Source: Candidatus Sulfotelmatobacter sp. (GTDB lineage: Bacteria > Acidobacteriota > Terriglobia > Terriglobales > SbA1). Taken from it: a stretch of DNA of 21,129 bases. The translations under genes and the position numbers were made by a program. Below, piece after piece: positions 7,169 to 15,202 of the stretch (position 1 is the first letter of the stretch; the number at the start of each line of letters is the position of its first letter). The stretch lies in the NCBI GenBank assembly GCA_030151135.1, contig JASLEQ010000636.1, forward strand, positions 1-21,129, in the 5' to 3' direction. The notes under the pieces are model-generated. The model had not been told where the DNA came from, searched no databases, and worked only from the letters and a program-made list of their open reading frames with translations.

Positions 7169-8305
7169 CTACACTGCCAACGCCTCCAGTGCAGTTCGAT
7201 TTCGAATCATCAGCTGGGTTCCCTTAATCCGGATCAAACGTTTTCTCCGCAGGTTGCTAAGCAATCGGGTCACCGTTTCCCTTGACGCGCCAATCCGCTG
7301 CGCCATCTCCTCATGGGTCGGCAGTGTTGTCGCGTTTTTCTTGACCTGTTTTCCCCGGGTGGGCGCCTGCGAAAGTAGCAGCTTCGCCAGCTTTCCCGCA
7401 GACGAGCGCGTGAGAATCAAATCGTGGATGTCTCGGTACGCTGCCCGGTAATCGCGGCTGAGGCATTGGGCCGTATGAAGTCCGACCTCGCTGAACGTCT
7501 CCATAAGCTCAAGAAAATGTTTTCGGTCGATGAAGCCGATCTGGCAGGGAGTTCCAGTTTCGGTGGTGATTTCATAGCCGCTGCCGGACACCGTTGCGCT
7601 CACGCCCAGCACATGTCCTTCTTCCGCGGATTTGAGTATCAGGCTCTTGCCCTCGCGCGACGTAGTGGAGAGATTCACGCGGCCCGAGCAGACAATGAAA
7701 ACTCCTCGCGGTTCCTGTCCCTCGACAAACAAAATTGCGCCCGCGGGCAGCGTCATCTTGTGTGTCACTTCGTTGAGGGCGGCCAGGATCTCCGGGGAGA
7801 ATTTGCAGAAGCACCCGTCATGGCCCGCACACTCTGCGCAATTCTCAATGATCTCAAGCTCATAGGGTCCTTTCACTTCCTCTTCCTCCTCGGTATTTTT
7901 ACGTTTCTTTCTTACATTGGTAGGGGCGGTTAGTCCCAGGCCGGGCAAGTTCCGCGAGTTCGAAAGCAGGGCCCGCGCATGGGCCTGTGTGTCCGCATTT
8001 GGGCTTGCCGCGGCAGAGATCAATTCCCACCCGGCGTTCGGATCCTCTTCCCGTTCCCACGCCATGCGGCAAGCGAAAAGGTAAAGCGGATCAACCTCTT
8101 GCGCTGCAGATGCCGACCTCGTTTCCGGGATCTGCAATAGTCCGGAAGGCTTATTATTTTCTGCCGATTGCTGCGGCTGATGCACCAAGTCCTGATCTTC
8201 GTTCAATCGTCGACAGCGGCGAATTCTCAGGAGCGCTCCGGAACTTGCGGTGCTCCATGAGGAAAGGACGGGCGCGGCAGACTCGTTGTTTTTCAGCTGT
8301 AGCAC
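7169..8305 (-). CDS. CRP/FNR-family regulator with FNR-like cysteines
   Basis: A transcription regulator with a long N-terminal extension. I choose GTG 8305 (378 aa) because GGAG lies 6 nt upstream. The frame opens at TTG 8344 (391 aa), and residue numbers here count from that. About residues 85-127 (D-P-L-Y-L-F-A-C-R then E-D-P-N-A-G-W-E-L) form a conserved-looking extra segment. A charged linker with five Glu in a row (152-156) follows. The cNMP-type beta barrel spans about 185-285, a dimer helix about 287-315, and a winged helix at about 340-385 has the recognition helix S-R-E-T-V-T-R-L-L. Cys169, Cys172 and Cys178 have the C-x2-C-x5-C spacing of E. coli FNR, and Cys267 sits where FNR has Cys122. 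An oxygen- or redox-sensing iron-sulfur role is therefore possible but unproven. Cys180 offers an alternative ligand. Confidence 0.88.
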   Translation of the reverse strand: MLQLKNNESAAPVLSSWSTASSGALLRIRRCRRLNEDQDLVHQPQQSAENNKPSGLLQIPETRSASAAQEVDPLYLFACRMAWEREEDPNAGWELISAAASPNADTQAHARALLSNSRNLPGLGLTAPTNVRKKRKNTEEEEEVKGPYELEIIENCAECAGHDGCFCKFSPEILAALNEVTHKMTLPAGAILFVEGQEPRGVFIVCSGRVNLSTTSREGKSLILKSAEEGHVLGVSATVSGSGYEITTETGTPCQIGFIDRKHFLELMETFSEVGLHTAQCLSRDYRAAYRDIHDLILTRSSAGKLAKLLLSQAPTRGKQVKKNATTLPTHEEMAQRIGASRETVTRLLSNLRRKRLIRIKGTQLMIRNRTALEALAV

Positions 8306-8587
8306 TGGCAACTCCACTGCTGCGAACCAGGGGATCCGCAGCAAACGAATAAAGGTAAAAGTGAGTCAATCCTCAGGGACAGGCTGGGGGGAACGCCGGC
8401 CAGAGGCGGAAAACCCAGATAGAAAAGCAGGTGGCGTTCCAAAAGCGGCTTTGGATCGATTTGGCACAAGTTCCCTGAATGGAACGAGTTCCGAAACAGG
8501 ACAATTAACACCCCTGTTATTCCTTGCCTGCATCACGGCAATTTGCCGATCAGTCGGCAGTCCCGTCGGCAGACCATAGATTCGGAA
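8306..8587. promoter_or_regulatory. Region between the two regulator genes, rich in inverted repeats
   Basis: This gap should hold the CRP-family gene's promoter, but I see no convincing -35/-10 pair. It contains GTTCC-N6-GGAAC-N2-GTTCC (8470-8492), a stem AACAGG (8495-8500) with CCTGTT (8513-8518), a stem TGCCGA (8544-8549) with TCGGCA (8554-8559) closed by a 4-nt loop, and two copies of GTCGGCAG (8553-8560, 8565-8572). The last stem is placed to end transcription of the sigma-54 activator gene on the minus strand. The GTTCC/GGAAC palindrome could be an operator. Confidence 0.35.
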
Positions 8588-10180
8588 TCAGCCTTTCGAT
8601 TCTCCCTCATACGCCTCTCGGGTAATCCCGAGCCGCTCCATCTTGGACTGCAAAGTGGTCCGCTTCAACCCCAGCCGTTTAGCGGCCCCGTTTGGTCCCG
8701 AAAGTACTCCGCCCGTCTCTCTCAGTACGCGAATAATGTGCAGCTTCTCGGAATTAACCAGCGATTGATCGTCGGCGACTGCGGTCTCACTCTTTGCGAT
8801 TCGCAATTCTTCCAGCGGGACGCGGAGGACCGTGCCTTCGCTTAGAATCACGGACCGCTCGATAAGATTTTCCAGTTCCCGAATGTTTCCCGGCCACTTC
8901 CAGTCCATCAGAGCTTTCATCGTTTCCTTAGGGATAAGTTCGATATTGCGCTGCATTCGCCTGGCTACTTTATGCACGAAATGGCGGACCAATAGCGGAA
9001 TGTCTTCGCGCCGTTCGCGGAGTGCCGGTACCCGGATCGGAAAGACTTTCAGGCGGTAAAACAAATCTCGCCGGAACTGACGGCTTTCGATTCGCTCTTC
9101 CAGATCGCGGTTAGTGGCTGTTATCAGGCGCATGTTGACCTTACGGGTCGTCGTGCTGCCAAGACGCTCGAACTCATGATCTTGCAGGACCCGCAACAGC
9201 TTGGGCTGCAGCTCCATCGGAATTTCGCCTACTTCGTCGAGGAAAAGTGTTCCATCATCAGCGAGCTCCAGGCGTCCGATCTTGCGTGTGATCGCACCGG
9301 TAAATGCGCCCCTCTCATGTCCAAACAGTTCACTTTCCAGCAGACCGAGCGGAATTGCCGCGCAATTGAGCTTTATGAATGGTCCTTTCTTCCGATGGCT
9401 CGAGTCATGGATCGCGCGCGCAACCAGCTCTTTTCCAGTGCCGGTCTCGCCCAGGATCATGACCGCGGCGTCGCTGGTGGCCACTGTATCGATCTGATCG
9501 AGCACCTTTGCGAGCGCCGCACTATCTCCGATAATGCCGCTGAAAATCCCCCGCTGGGGCGGATTGCCTTCAAGGTACTGGCGTTCTTCTCCTAATCGCT
9601 GTCTTAGCTGCTGGACCTCGAGCGCTGTTCGATGGTTCTCAATCGCAATCGCGAGTTGAGCTGCAACCTGAGACAGGAGCTTCAGATCACCATCGCGAAA
9701 AGCGCTTCTTCGTGTGCTTCCAACGACCAGGACGCCAAGCGGGCCTTTTGGACGCAGCAGGGGAGCGCAGCACAAAGTCTCAATTCCTTCCGATACGAAG
9801 GCTCTGGCAATTTCGTCATCCAGATTCGACAGGTCTTCCTTGGAGTAGGACTTCGGACTTTGCTCTTCCACGGCAAGCCCTGCGGGGGAGCTACGCGTAA
9901 GGACCTGCATGGCGGCGATCAAGTTCTTTCCCTGCGGAAAATCCAGCGCCTGCCGTACCAGCAGGCCCGTTGCGAGATCGTGCGACACGAAGCTGGCGAA
10001 CTCGTGCCTTAGTACGGTACGCAGGGTTGCAGAAATCCTGGGAAACAGCTTTTGCAGGTCCCAAGGAGAGGCCAGAAGCTTATTTACTTCCCACAAAACT
10101 TGTAATCGCTCGGTTTGAGCGCGAAGCCCCAGTTGTACGTCCAACAGAGCGGTTTCCAGGTTGTCGGGATCAGCGTGCAC
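8588..10180 (-). CDS. Sigma-54-dependent activator, GAF-AAA-Fis type
   Basis: A 530-residue enhancer-binding protein of the FhlA/NorR/NtrC class, which uses ATP to remodel sigma-54 RNA polymerase. Order: a GAF sensor domain (about 32-185), a coiled linker, an AAA+ domain (about 215-445) and a Fis-type helix-turn-helix (about 478-520). The Walker A is G-E-T-G-T-G-K-E (244-251), the sigma-54 loop G-A-F-T-G-A (291-296) is intact, the Walker B is T-L-F-L-D-E (311-316), and arginine fingers lie in the R-Q-F-R-R-D-L-F-Y-R-L block (367-377). The start is GTG 10180 with GGGGAG 5 nt upstream. There is no receiver domain, so control is probably by a ligand or partner of the GAF domain, which contains a Cys-Cys pair at 137-138. 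I found no -24/-12 promoter beside it, so its targets are not apparent. Confidence 0.95.
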   Translation of the reverse strand: MHADPDNLETALLDVQLGLRAQTERLQVLWEVNKLLASPWDLQKLFPRISATLRTVLRHEFASFVSHDLATGLLVRQALDFPQGKNLIAAMQVLTRSSPAGLAVEEQSPKSYSKEDLSNLDDEIARAFVSEGIETLCCAPLLRPKGPLGVLVVGSTRRSAFRDGDLKLLSQVAAQLAIAIENHRTALEVQQLRQRLGEERQYLEGNPPQRGIFSGIIGDSAALAKVLDQIDTVATSDAAVMILGETGTGKELVARAIHDSSHRKKGPFIKLNCAAIPLGLLESELFGHERGAFTGAITRKIGRLELADDGTLFLDEVGEIPMELQPKLLRVLQDHEFERLGSTTTRKVNMRLITATNRDLEERIESRQFRRDLFYRLKVFPIRVPALRERREDIPLLVRHFVHKVARRMQRNIELIPKETMKALMDWKWPGNIRELENLIERSVILSEGTVLRVPLEELRIAKSETAVADDQSLVNSEKLHIIRVLRETGGVLSGPNGAAKRLGLKRTTLQSKMERLGITREAYEGESKG

Positions 10181-10425
10181 GGAGGCTCCCCTCTGCTGTC
10201 ACTTTGTCGACGACTAAGTAACTTCGGATACGGAGAAACTCAGGTACGACGCGGTTGCGAAGCGAGCGAAGATCGACTGAGATTGCGAGGGCAATGAAGG
10301 GCGACACGTGGAGGCACCTCGCCGCCTTCCCCCTCAAAAAGGCAGCTGTAGTCTGTCCTACAAAAACCTGAACCTTCGGATTATAAAGACCCTGTCAAGG
10401 CGGCATCCCGGGACATACTTCGACC
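10181..10425. other. Divergent upstream region, nothing else recognised
   Basis: This gap separates the sigma-54 activator (minus) from the small coiled-coil gene (plus). The first 20 nt on the activator side carry its Shine-Dalgarno. I see no strong -35/-10 pair for the activator and no tRNA, repeat or coding frame. Confidence 0.4.
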
Positions 10426-10431
10426 TATAAT
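10426..10431 (+). promoter_or_regulatory. Perfect -10 box 6 nt before the ATG (leaderless start)
   Basis: TATAAT at 10426-10431 matches the -10 consensus fully and ends 6 nt before the ATG at 10438, so the predicted first transcribed base is the A of the start codon. No -35-like hexamer sits 16-18 nt upstream, and no Shine-Dalgarno exists. This is the arrangement expected of a leaderless transcript. Confidence 0.5.
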
Positions 10432-10437
10432 TGACTT

Positions 10438-10731
10438 ATGGCACGCGGCTGGGAAAGCAAGTCGGTTGAGGCGCAGCAGGACGAGGCGACGCAGGAGTCT
10501 GCAAAGCCTCGAGTGAAGCTGACGCCGGAAGCGGCGGCGCGCAGCCGCGAACGCGAAGGCCTTCGTCTCGACCGTCAGAGGATCGTGCAACAGCTCGAAA
10601 ATGCAAAGAATCCGCGCCACCGCGAACTGCTCAGTAAAACACTGGCGGATCTTGATCGGAAACTCAGCCGATTGGATGAAACAACGCAGTCAGTCGCCCC
10701 GCTTCCAGGGAACACCCCCACTTCCGGGTAG
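10438..10731 (+). CDS. Small charged coiled-coil protein of unknown function
   Basis: A 97-residue soluble protein with no signal peptide or membrane segment. It opens A-R-G-W-E-S-K-S-V-E, a block I associate with conserved small hypothetical proteins of Acidobacteriota. Residues about 28-82 are strongly charged (many Arg, Glu, Lys) with a heptad-like spacing of Leu/Ile that suggests a helical coiled coil, ending in a flexible Pro/Thr tail. No function can be given. The ATG has no Shine-Dalgarno, but a perfect TATAAT ends 6 nt before it. It lies 39 nt upstream of purS, which has its own -10 box, so the two may be transcribed separately. Confidence 0.75.
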   Translation: MARGWESKSVEAQQDEATQESAKPRVKLTPEAAARSREREGLRLDRQRIVQQLENAKNPRHRELLSKTLADLDRKLSRLDETTQSVAPLPGNTPTSG

Positions 10732-10755
10732 GCTACGGAACACACAAGGCTTACG

Positions 10756-10761
10756 TATAAT
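10756..10761 (+). promoter_or_regulatory. Perfect -10 box 9 nt before purS (near-leaderless start)
   Basis: TATAAT at 10756-10761 ends 9 nt before the purS ATG at 10771. Transcription should begin at about 10768, giving a leader of only 2-4 nt. No -35 match and no Shine-Dalgarno is present; the intervening bases are A/T-rich. Confidence 0.48.
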
Positions 10762-10770
10762 GATATTTTT

Positions 10771-11016
10771 ATGACAGCCTACGTGTACGTGTCGTTAAAG
10801 AAGAGTGTCCTCGACCCCCAAGGTAAAACCATCCAGGGCGCGCTCCAGAAAATGGGCTACAAAGGTCTGGAAAGCGTGCGGCAGGGAAAGTATTTTGAGC
10901 TGCAGTTGGATGGCGGCCTCTCCCCCGAACAGGCGAAGGCGGAAGTCGAACGCATCGCCCGCGAAGTACTGACCAATCCGGTTATCGAAGAATTTCGTTT
11001 TTCCCTCGCCGAGTAG
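10771..11016 (+). CDS. purS: Phosphoribosylformylglycinamidine synthase subunit PurS
   Basis: An 81-residue protein of normal PurS length. PurS forms the small dimeric part of the PurS-PurQ-PurL complex, which converts FGAR to FGAM in purine synthesis using glutamine. It links the glutaminase PurQ to the synthase PurL. The diagnostic features are the N-terminal strand Y-V-Y-V-S-L-K-K, the segment V-L-D-P-Q-G-K-T-I (14-22), the block V-R-Q-G-K-Y-F-E-L (36-44) and the C-terminal N-P-V-I-E-E-F. purQ and purL, which often follow purS, are absent here; glmS follows after 24 nt instead. There is no Shine-Dalgarno, so initiation may be leaderless from the -10 at 10756. Confidence 0.92.
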   Translation: MTAYVYVSLKKSVLDPQGKTIQGALQKMGYKGLESVRQGKYFELQLDGGLSPEQAKAEVERIAREVLTNPVIEEFRFSLAE

Positions 11017-11040
11017 CTGGGGAACCATCGAGGTGGAGAT

Positions 11041-12915
11041 ATGTGCGGCATAGTCGGTTATGTCGGCAAGAAAAGTGTCGTTCCCGTCATCATTGAGGGG
11101 CTGCGCCGGTTAGAATATCGCGGCTACGATTCCGCCGGCATTGCAGTGGGCTGCAATGGTGATGGACTCGACGTGCGCCGCGCTGAGGGCAAGCTTCGCA
11201 ATCTCGAAGAGGCGATCAAAAACAAGCCTCTTGATGGAACCTACGGCATCGGGCACACGCGTTGGGCCACTCATGGAAGGCCGACAGAAGAGAACGCGCA
11301 TCCCCACCGCGACTGCACGGGTAAGATCGTCGTCGTTCACAACGGGATCGTGGAAAACTATCTCAGCCTGAAAAAGAAGCTGATCGAAGAAGGCCACACG
11401 TTTACGACTGAGACCGATACGGAGATCATTGCGCACCTGGTCGAGAAGTTTTTTTACAAGACGGGCAATGGACATCGGCCTTCCCTGGAAGAAGCCGTCC
11501 GGCAGACGATCAAGCAGCTTTCCGGAGTCTTCGCAATCGCGGTGATCTGCACCGACGATCCAAACAAGATCGTTGCCGCCCGCAATGGGCCACCCGCAGT
11601 CATCGGGCTAGGCAATGACGAATACTTCGTGGCTTCCGACGTTCCCGCAATCCTGCAGCACACGCGCGATATCTTCTTTCTGGCTGACGGTGATATGGCG
11701 GTCGTAACTCCCGACGGAGTTCAACTCACCGACTTCAACGGCAAGCCGGTTGTGCGGCAGATCCAGCATGTTACGTGGGATCCCATCCAGGCGGAAAAGG
11801 GTGGATTCAAGCATTTCATGCTCAAGGAAATCTACGAGCAGCCCAGCGCCGTGCGGGAGACGACATTAGGTCGGGTTTCTCAAGATACCGGACACATCTT
11901 CCTCAATGAAATGCAGATTACGGAGGCAGAGTTTCGCGAGGCCGGAAAAATCAACATCATCGCCTGCGGAACGAGTTGGCATGCGGGACTCGCCGGGAAG
12001 TTCATGATTGAATCGCTGGCGCGGATACCGGTCGAGGTCGACTACGCGAGCGAGTGGCGATACCGCAATCCGATCGTCGCCCCGAACACGATTACGCTGG
12101 TGATTTCGCAGTCTGGCGAGACCGCCGACACCCTGGCCGCCCAACGAGAGGCCAAAGCGAAAGGTTCGAAGACGCTTGCGATCTGCAACGTTGTAGGTTC
12201 CACCATCACTCGCGAATCCGAGGGGACAATCTATACTCACGCGGGCCCGGAGATTGGTGTCGCGTCGACCAAGGCATTTACCGCGCAACTTACCGCTCTA
12301 TATATTTTTGCCATGTATCTCGCGCAGGTCCGAGAAGTCATGAAGCCTGACCAGGCTCGCGCCTCCATGCAGGAGTTGACGAAGATTCCCGCAAAACTGG
12401 AATCGCTGCTTTCCCAGGATCACGCGTGTGATGAGTTGGCCAAGCGCTACCAGAAAGTCCACGATTTCCTGTTTCTCGGCCGCGGCATACATTACCCGAT
12501 CGCTCTCGAAGGCGCCCTGAAGCTGAAGGAAATTTCGTACATTCACGCCGAGGGGTATCCGGCGGGCGAAATGAAGCATGGTCCGAATGCCTTGATCGAC
12601 GAAAACCTTCCGGTCGTGGTGATCGCGACCCGCGATGTGAACGATGCTGAGTCGATGTTGCGGTACGAGAAGACGATCTCGAATCTGAAGGAAGTGAAGG
12701 CGCGTTCGGGTGTGGTAATTGCACTGGCGACCGAGGGCGATGACGAAATCGCGGAATCGGCCGATCACGTCGTGTTCATACCTCCGGCGCCCGACGAACT
12801 GTCGCCGATCCTTGAGATCGTCCCGCTCCAGTTGCTGGCTTATCACATCTCCGTCCGGCGTGGTTGCGATGTGGATCAGCCAAGGAACTTGGCGAAATCG
12901 GTGACTGTCGAATAA
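11041..12915 (+). CDS. glmS: Glutamine-fructose-6-phosphate aminotransferase (isomerizing)
   Basis: A 624-residue GlmS, slightly longer than the common 600-610. It makes glucosamine-6-phosphate from fructose-6-phosphate and glutamine, the first step toward UDP-GlcNAc for peptidoglycan. Cys2 becomes the N-terminal nucleophile after Met removal (C-G-I-V-G). The class II amidotransferase blocks R-G-Y-D-S-A-G (27-33), G-H-T-R-W-A-T-H-G (71-79) and N-G (101-102) are present. Two SIS domains follow, with C-G-T-S-W-H-A-G (309-316), S-Q-S-G-E-T (356-361) and the later [12 protein letters not shown] (503-514). The C-terminus N-L-A-K-S-V-T-V-E (616-624) is the family end and is complete. A GGTGGAG Shine-Dalgarno stands just before the ATG. 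No room exists upstream for a glmS ribozyme. Confidence 0.98.
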   Translation: MCGIVGYVGKKSVVPVIIEGLRRLEYRGYDSAGIAVGCNGDGLDVRRAEGKLRNLEEAIKNKPLDGTYGIGHTRWATHGRPTEENAHPHRDCTGKIVVVHNGIVENYLSLKKKLIEEGHTFTTETDTEIIAHLVEKFFYKTGNGHRPSLEEAVRQTIKQLSGVFAIAVICTDDPNKIVAARNGPPAVIGLGNDEYFVASDVPAILQHTRDIFFLADGDMAVVTPDGVQLTDFNGKPVVRQIQHVTWDPIQAEKGGFKHFMLKEIYEQPSAVRETTLGRVSQDTGHIFLNEMQITEAEFREAGKINIIACGTSWHAGLAGKFMIESLARIPVEVDYASEWRYRNPIVAPNTITLVISQSGETADTLAAQREAKAKGSKTLAICNVVGSTITRESEGTIYTHAGPEIGVASTKAFTAQLTALYIFAMYLAQVREVMKPDQARASMQELTKIPAKLESLLSQDHACDELAKRYQKVHDFLFLGRGIHYPIALEGALKLKEISYIHAEGYPAGEMKHGPNALIDENLPVVVIATRDVNDAESMLRYEKTISNLKEVKARSGVVIALATEGDDEIAESADHVVFIPPAPDELSPILEIVPLQLLAYHISVRRGCDVDQPRNLAKSVTVE

Positions 12916-12927
12916 GCTGCCCTTTTA

Positions 12928-13467
12928 ATGAATAGCGAAACAATCCTATCCTTCCTGGTCATCGGAAACGAATCATGGATCGGATATTCTCTGCTCGCTG
13001 TTCTCGTGGTTTATGCCGTTCTGCTTTGGATCGCTCCCTCGCGTCCGAAAGCCCTGCAGGAACTTGCCCGCAAACATGGCTTCCGGTTTGAACCGATCAT
13101 GTCGCGGAAGGAGTTGGGCATTGAGGGCACCACCTTTGACCTGGGACTTCCCGCAGAAAACGTTATGCGAGGAACGCTCGAAGGGCGAGAAACCATGGTC
13201 TTCGACAAAACTATGCCCGTGGAGCCTGCGACCGAGGCCGCAAGCGACAGCATGACCCGCGAGCGAACCGTCGTCGGTTTTCGAGTTACTTCCGACACGC
13301 CATGCCGCAATTCTCGTATCGTCCAACCAAATGACTGGCACGTCGAAAAGATGGGGGAATGGGTTTTCCTCTACGGCCCAACTGGTTTAATCAAGCCTCG
13401 CAATATGGAAGGCTATGTCGAGGAGGCCCTGGCGCGGTTTCAGAAAGCCATCAGCTCGCAACGATAA
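12928..13467 (+). CDS. Membrane-anchored protein of unknown function
   Basis: A 179-residue protein that I do not recognise. One transmembrane helix (about residues 18-36) near the N-terminus is followed by a positively charged stretch (S-R-P-K), so the C-terminal 140 residues probably face the cytoplasm. That part has a mixed alpha/beta pattern ending in a helix (Y-V-E-E-A-L-A-R-F-Q-K-A). The ATG lies 12 nt after the glmS stop with no good Shine-Dalgarno, which suggests co-transcription with glmS. It is convergent with the membrane glycosyltransferase-like gene, 31 nt away, with no clear terminator between. Adjacency to glmS may hint at cell-envelope work, but nothing in the sequence proves it. 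Confidence 0.75.
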   Translation: MNSETILSFLVIGNESWIGYSLLAVLVVYAVLLWIAPSRPKALQELARKHGFRFEPIMSRKELGIEGTTFDLGLPAENVMRGTLEGRETMVFDKTMPVEPATEAASDSMTRERTVVGFRVTSDTPCRNSRIVQPNDWHVEKMGEWVFLYGPTGLIKPRNMEGYVEEALARFQKAISSQR

Positions 13468-13498
13468 CGCCAAGACCCGCTGTTTGTGAGTCCCTGGA

Positions 13499-15088
13499 TC
13501 ACGGCTTCGACGTCTGTGTAGCGCTCCTCAGGCAAACCCCCACCGCAGCAAGCAACGCAATCGCGCCCGTCCAAACGCTAAACGCCACATCTACGACCCA
13601 TCGGGGCGCCGCCCCGACTCTTATCAGCAAGAACGGCAAAAAATTCCAAGTCGTGATGTGCGCATAATCCCACTGATCGTAGCCCATCGCATCAGTGTTC
13701 AAGCCCCACGCGTCCATCTTTCCCAGCGCAAACGCCACGATGTTTTTGAAGCGTAGCGCGATCACAAAGGTGGGATGGCCCAGCGTCTCCATCTGGTAGA
13801 TCTCCAGCGGCAGCCAGAACATGAGCGAAGCCACCTGAATGAAGAAACTGATGGCCGTTATACCTAAGCCCATGGGCCAAACCCACCTTGGCGTCTCCGC
13901 CCGAAACTTCAACAGGAGAGGAATAGCGAGCACCGCCACCATTTCCACGGCGGTCGAAACGTAACGGTCGCCCCAGGCAAAGTCTCCGGTCCAGTAGGTG
14001 TAGCGCGCGTATAAAAAAATGTAGCCCAGCACCAGCAACAATGAAGCCACCACATAGGCACGGACGGCGGCGTCAAGCCGTTTCCAGAGCAGGACAAAGA
14101 GAAGCAGAGCCAGGATCAGCAGAGGATCGAATAAGAAGATGGATTTTTCCGGCTGAAAGAGCGCACCCATCACGCCGACGTGCAGCGGCGTGCTCCAGGG
14201 AAAATTCGCCGGGAGAGTGGGATCCTGCGCCCGCATCTCGCGAGCGAAGATTGGAATATAGGTCTGCGTGAACGAGCCAAATCGGTACCAGCTGTACAAA
14301 CGCTCCAGCACAAAAAACACGCCGTAGACAGGTGCAGCGATCTGGAGGTAGGACCTTAACCGTGGCCAAAAGCCTTGACTCAATCGCCTTTCGAACCACA
14401 ACACCGCGAGCAGGAACACGCCGGCAGCCATGAGGTCGAGCGCGGTGGTCACGCGGGTCAGAAGATTGAATCCCAGCGCCGCGGATCCCCAGAACAGGGC
14501 CCCTACGCGCCCAGAACGCAGCCATTCATACTGATAGGAAAATCCCACCAGCGTCAGCAGCATGATGAAGTTGTTCTCCATCATGTTCTGCGTGTAATGC
14601 AGATGAGTTGTGCAGAAGAGCAGCGCCAGCACCCCGGCCACAACCTGTTTCAGATCGAAGCCCAGCTGCCGCAAGAATCGAAAGGCAATGAGCGCCGTCA
14701 GCACATTGACCAGAATGTTCGTGCTATAGCTGACCACGATACTTCGCACCGCCGGATCATCTTCGTAATCGGCGAATACATGCCAGTGGGCAATCCAAGT
14801 TCCGGCCAGATCAGCGGGCAACATCAACAGCGATTGGCCAATCCCGTACCAGCTGTAGATTTTGCCGCCGCGCCCGTGAAGCCCGAATTCCGGATATTCG
14901 TTCGGAAAAACCTGCGGTTGCGACGTCCACAGCCAGTGCGTCACCTGCAGCCGGTGCATGGTGTCAGCGCTGCCCAATTCGCCCGACTGCACCACAAACG
15001 CAAGCAGGCCTGCAGTCAGGCACAGCAAGAACAGGGGATTTCTGAACCACTCACGCACGCGAGATGTCATCGCAATGGATGGTAACAA
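13499..15088 (-). CDS. Polytopic membrane protein, GT-C glycosyltransferase-like
   Basis: A 529-residue integral membrane protein with about 11-13 hydrophobic spans. The layout is typical of GT-C (lipid-linked sugar) transferases: a first span, then a long polar loop (about 40-90) with acidic residues, many further spans, and a late loop W-G-D-R-Y-V (about 382-387). It could transfer a sugar or phosphoglycerol to an envelope lipid, but the substrate is unknown and the class call rests on topology. TTG 15088 has a GGAAGG-like Shine-Dalgarno 6 nt upstream; ATG 15070 is the alternative and lacks one. It is divergent from the kinase gene (114 nt) and convergent with the gene after glmS. Confidence 0.78.
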   Translation of the reverse strand: MLPSIAMTSRVREWFRNPLFLLCLTAGLLAFVVQSGELGSADTMHRLQVTHWLWTSQPQVFPNEYPEFGLHGRGGKIYSWYGIGQSLLMLPADLAGTWIAHWHVFADYEDDPAVRSIVVSYSTNILVNVLTALIAFRFLRQLGFDLKQVVAGVLALLFCTTHLHYTQNMMENNFIMLLTLVGFSYQYEWLRSGRVGALFWGSAALGFNLLTRVTTALDLMAAGVFLLAVLWFERRLSQGFWPRLRSYLQIAAPVYGVFFVLERLYSWYRFGSFTQTYIPIFAREMRAQDPTLPANFPWSTPLHVGVMGALFQPEKSIFLFDPLLILALLLFVLLWKRLDAAVRAYVVASLLLVLGYIFLYARYTYWTGDFAWGDRYVSTAVEMVAVLAIPLLLKFRAETPRWVWPMGLGITAISFFIQVASLMFWLPLEIYQMETLGHPTFVIALRFKNIVAFALGKMDAWGLNTDAMGYDQWDYAHITTWNFLPFLLIRVGAAPRWVVDVAFSVWTGAIALLAAVGVCLRSATQTSKP

Positions 15089-15137
15089 ACATCGCCTTCC
15101 ACCTTCGGGCCGCTGTCTTCTGGTATCTATCCCAGTC

Positions 15138-15155
15138 CCGGCTTGGAGGAGCCGG
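15138..15155. promoter_or_regulatory. Hairpin between the membrane protein and kinase genes
   Basis: CCGGCT (15138-15143) pairs perfectly with AGCCGG (15150-15155) over a 6-nt loop. It lies 48 nt before the kinase ATG in the 114-nt divergent region. TATCCT (15177-15182) is a possible -10 for the kinase without a -35 partner, so the hairpin would sit in promoter DNA and be a candidate operator rather than a leader structure. Confidence 0.3.
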
Positions 15156-15202
15156 ACACCGGATGCCGACCTCGTTTATCCTGTAGCGGGGAATTTCCAA
15201 TC

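Noticed and set aside
8154..8369. Overlapping minus-strand frame at the 5' end of the CRP-family gene, considered as evidence of a frameshift
   Set aside because: The main frame is open throughout and contains the conserved D-P-L-Y-L-F-A-C-R segment; nothing recognisable lies in the alternative frame.
8461..8480. TTGGCAC resembling a sigma-54 -24 element
   Set aside because: The GC of a -12 element is missing at the required 10-nt distance after the GG, so the pair does not form a sigma-54 promoter.
11017..11040. glmS ribozyme ahead of glmS
   Set aside because: The gap to purS is only 24 nt, and the ribozyme core cannot fit.
14375..15085. 236-codon plus-strand frame opposite the membrane protein gene
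   Set aside because: Its product is rich in Gln, His and Arg with no domain or signal, while the opposite strand encodes a convincing multi-span membrane protein.
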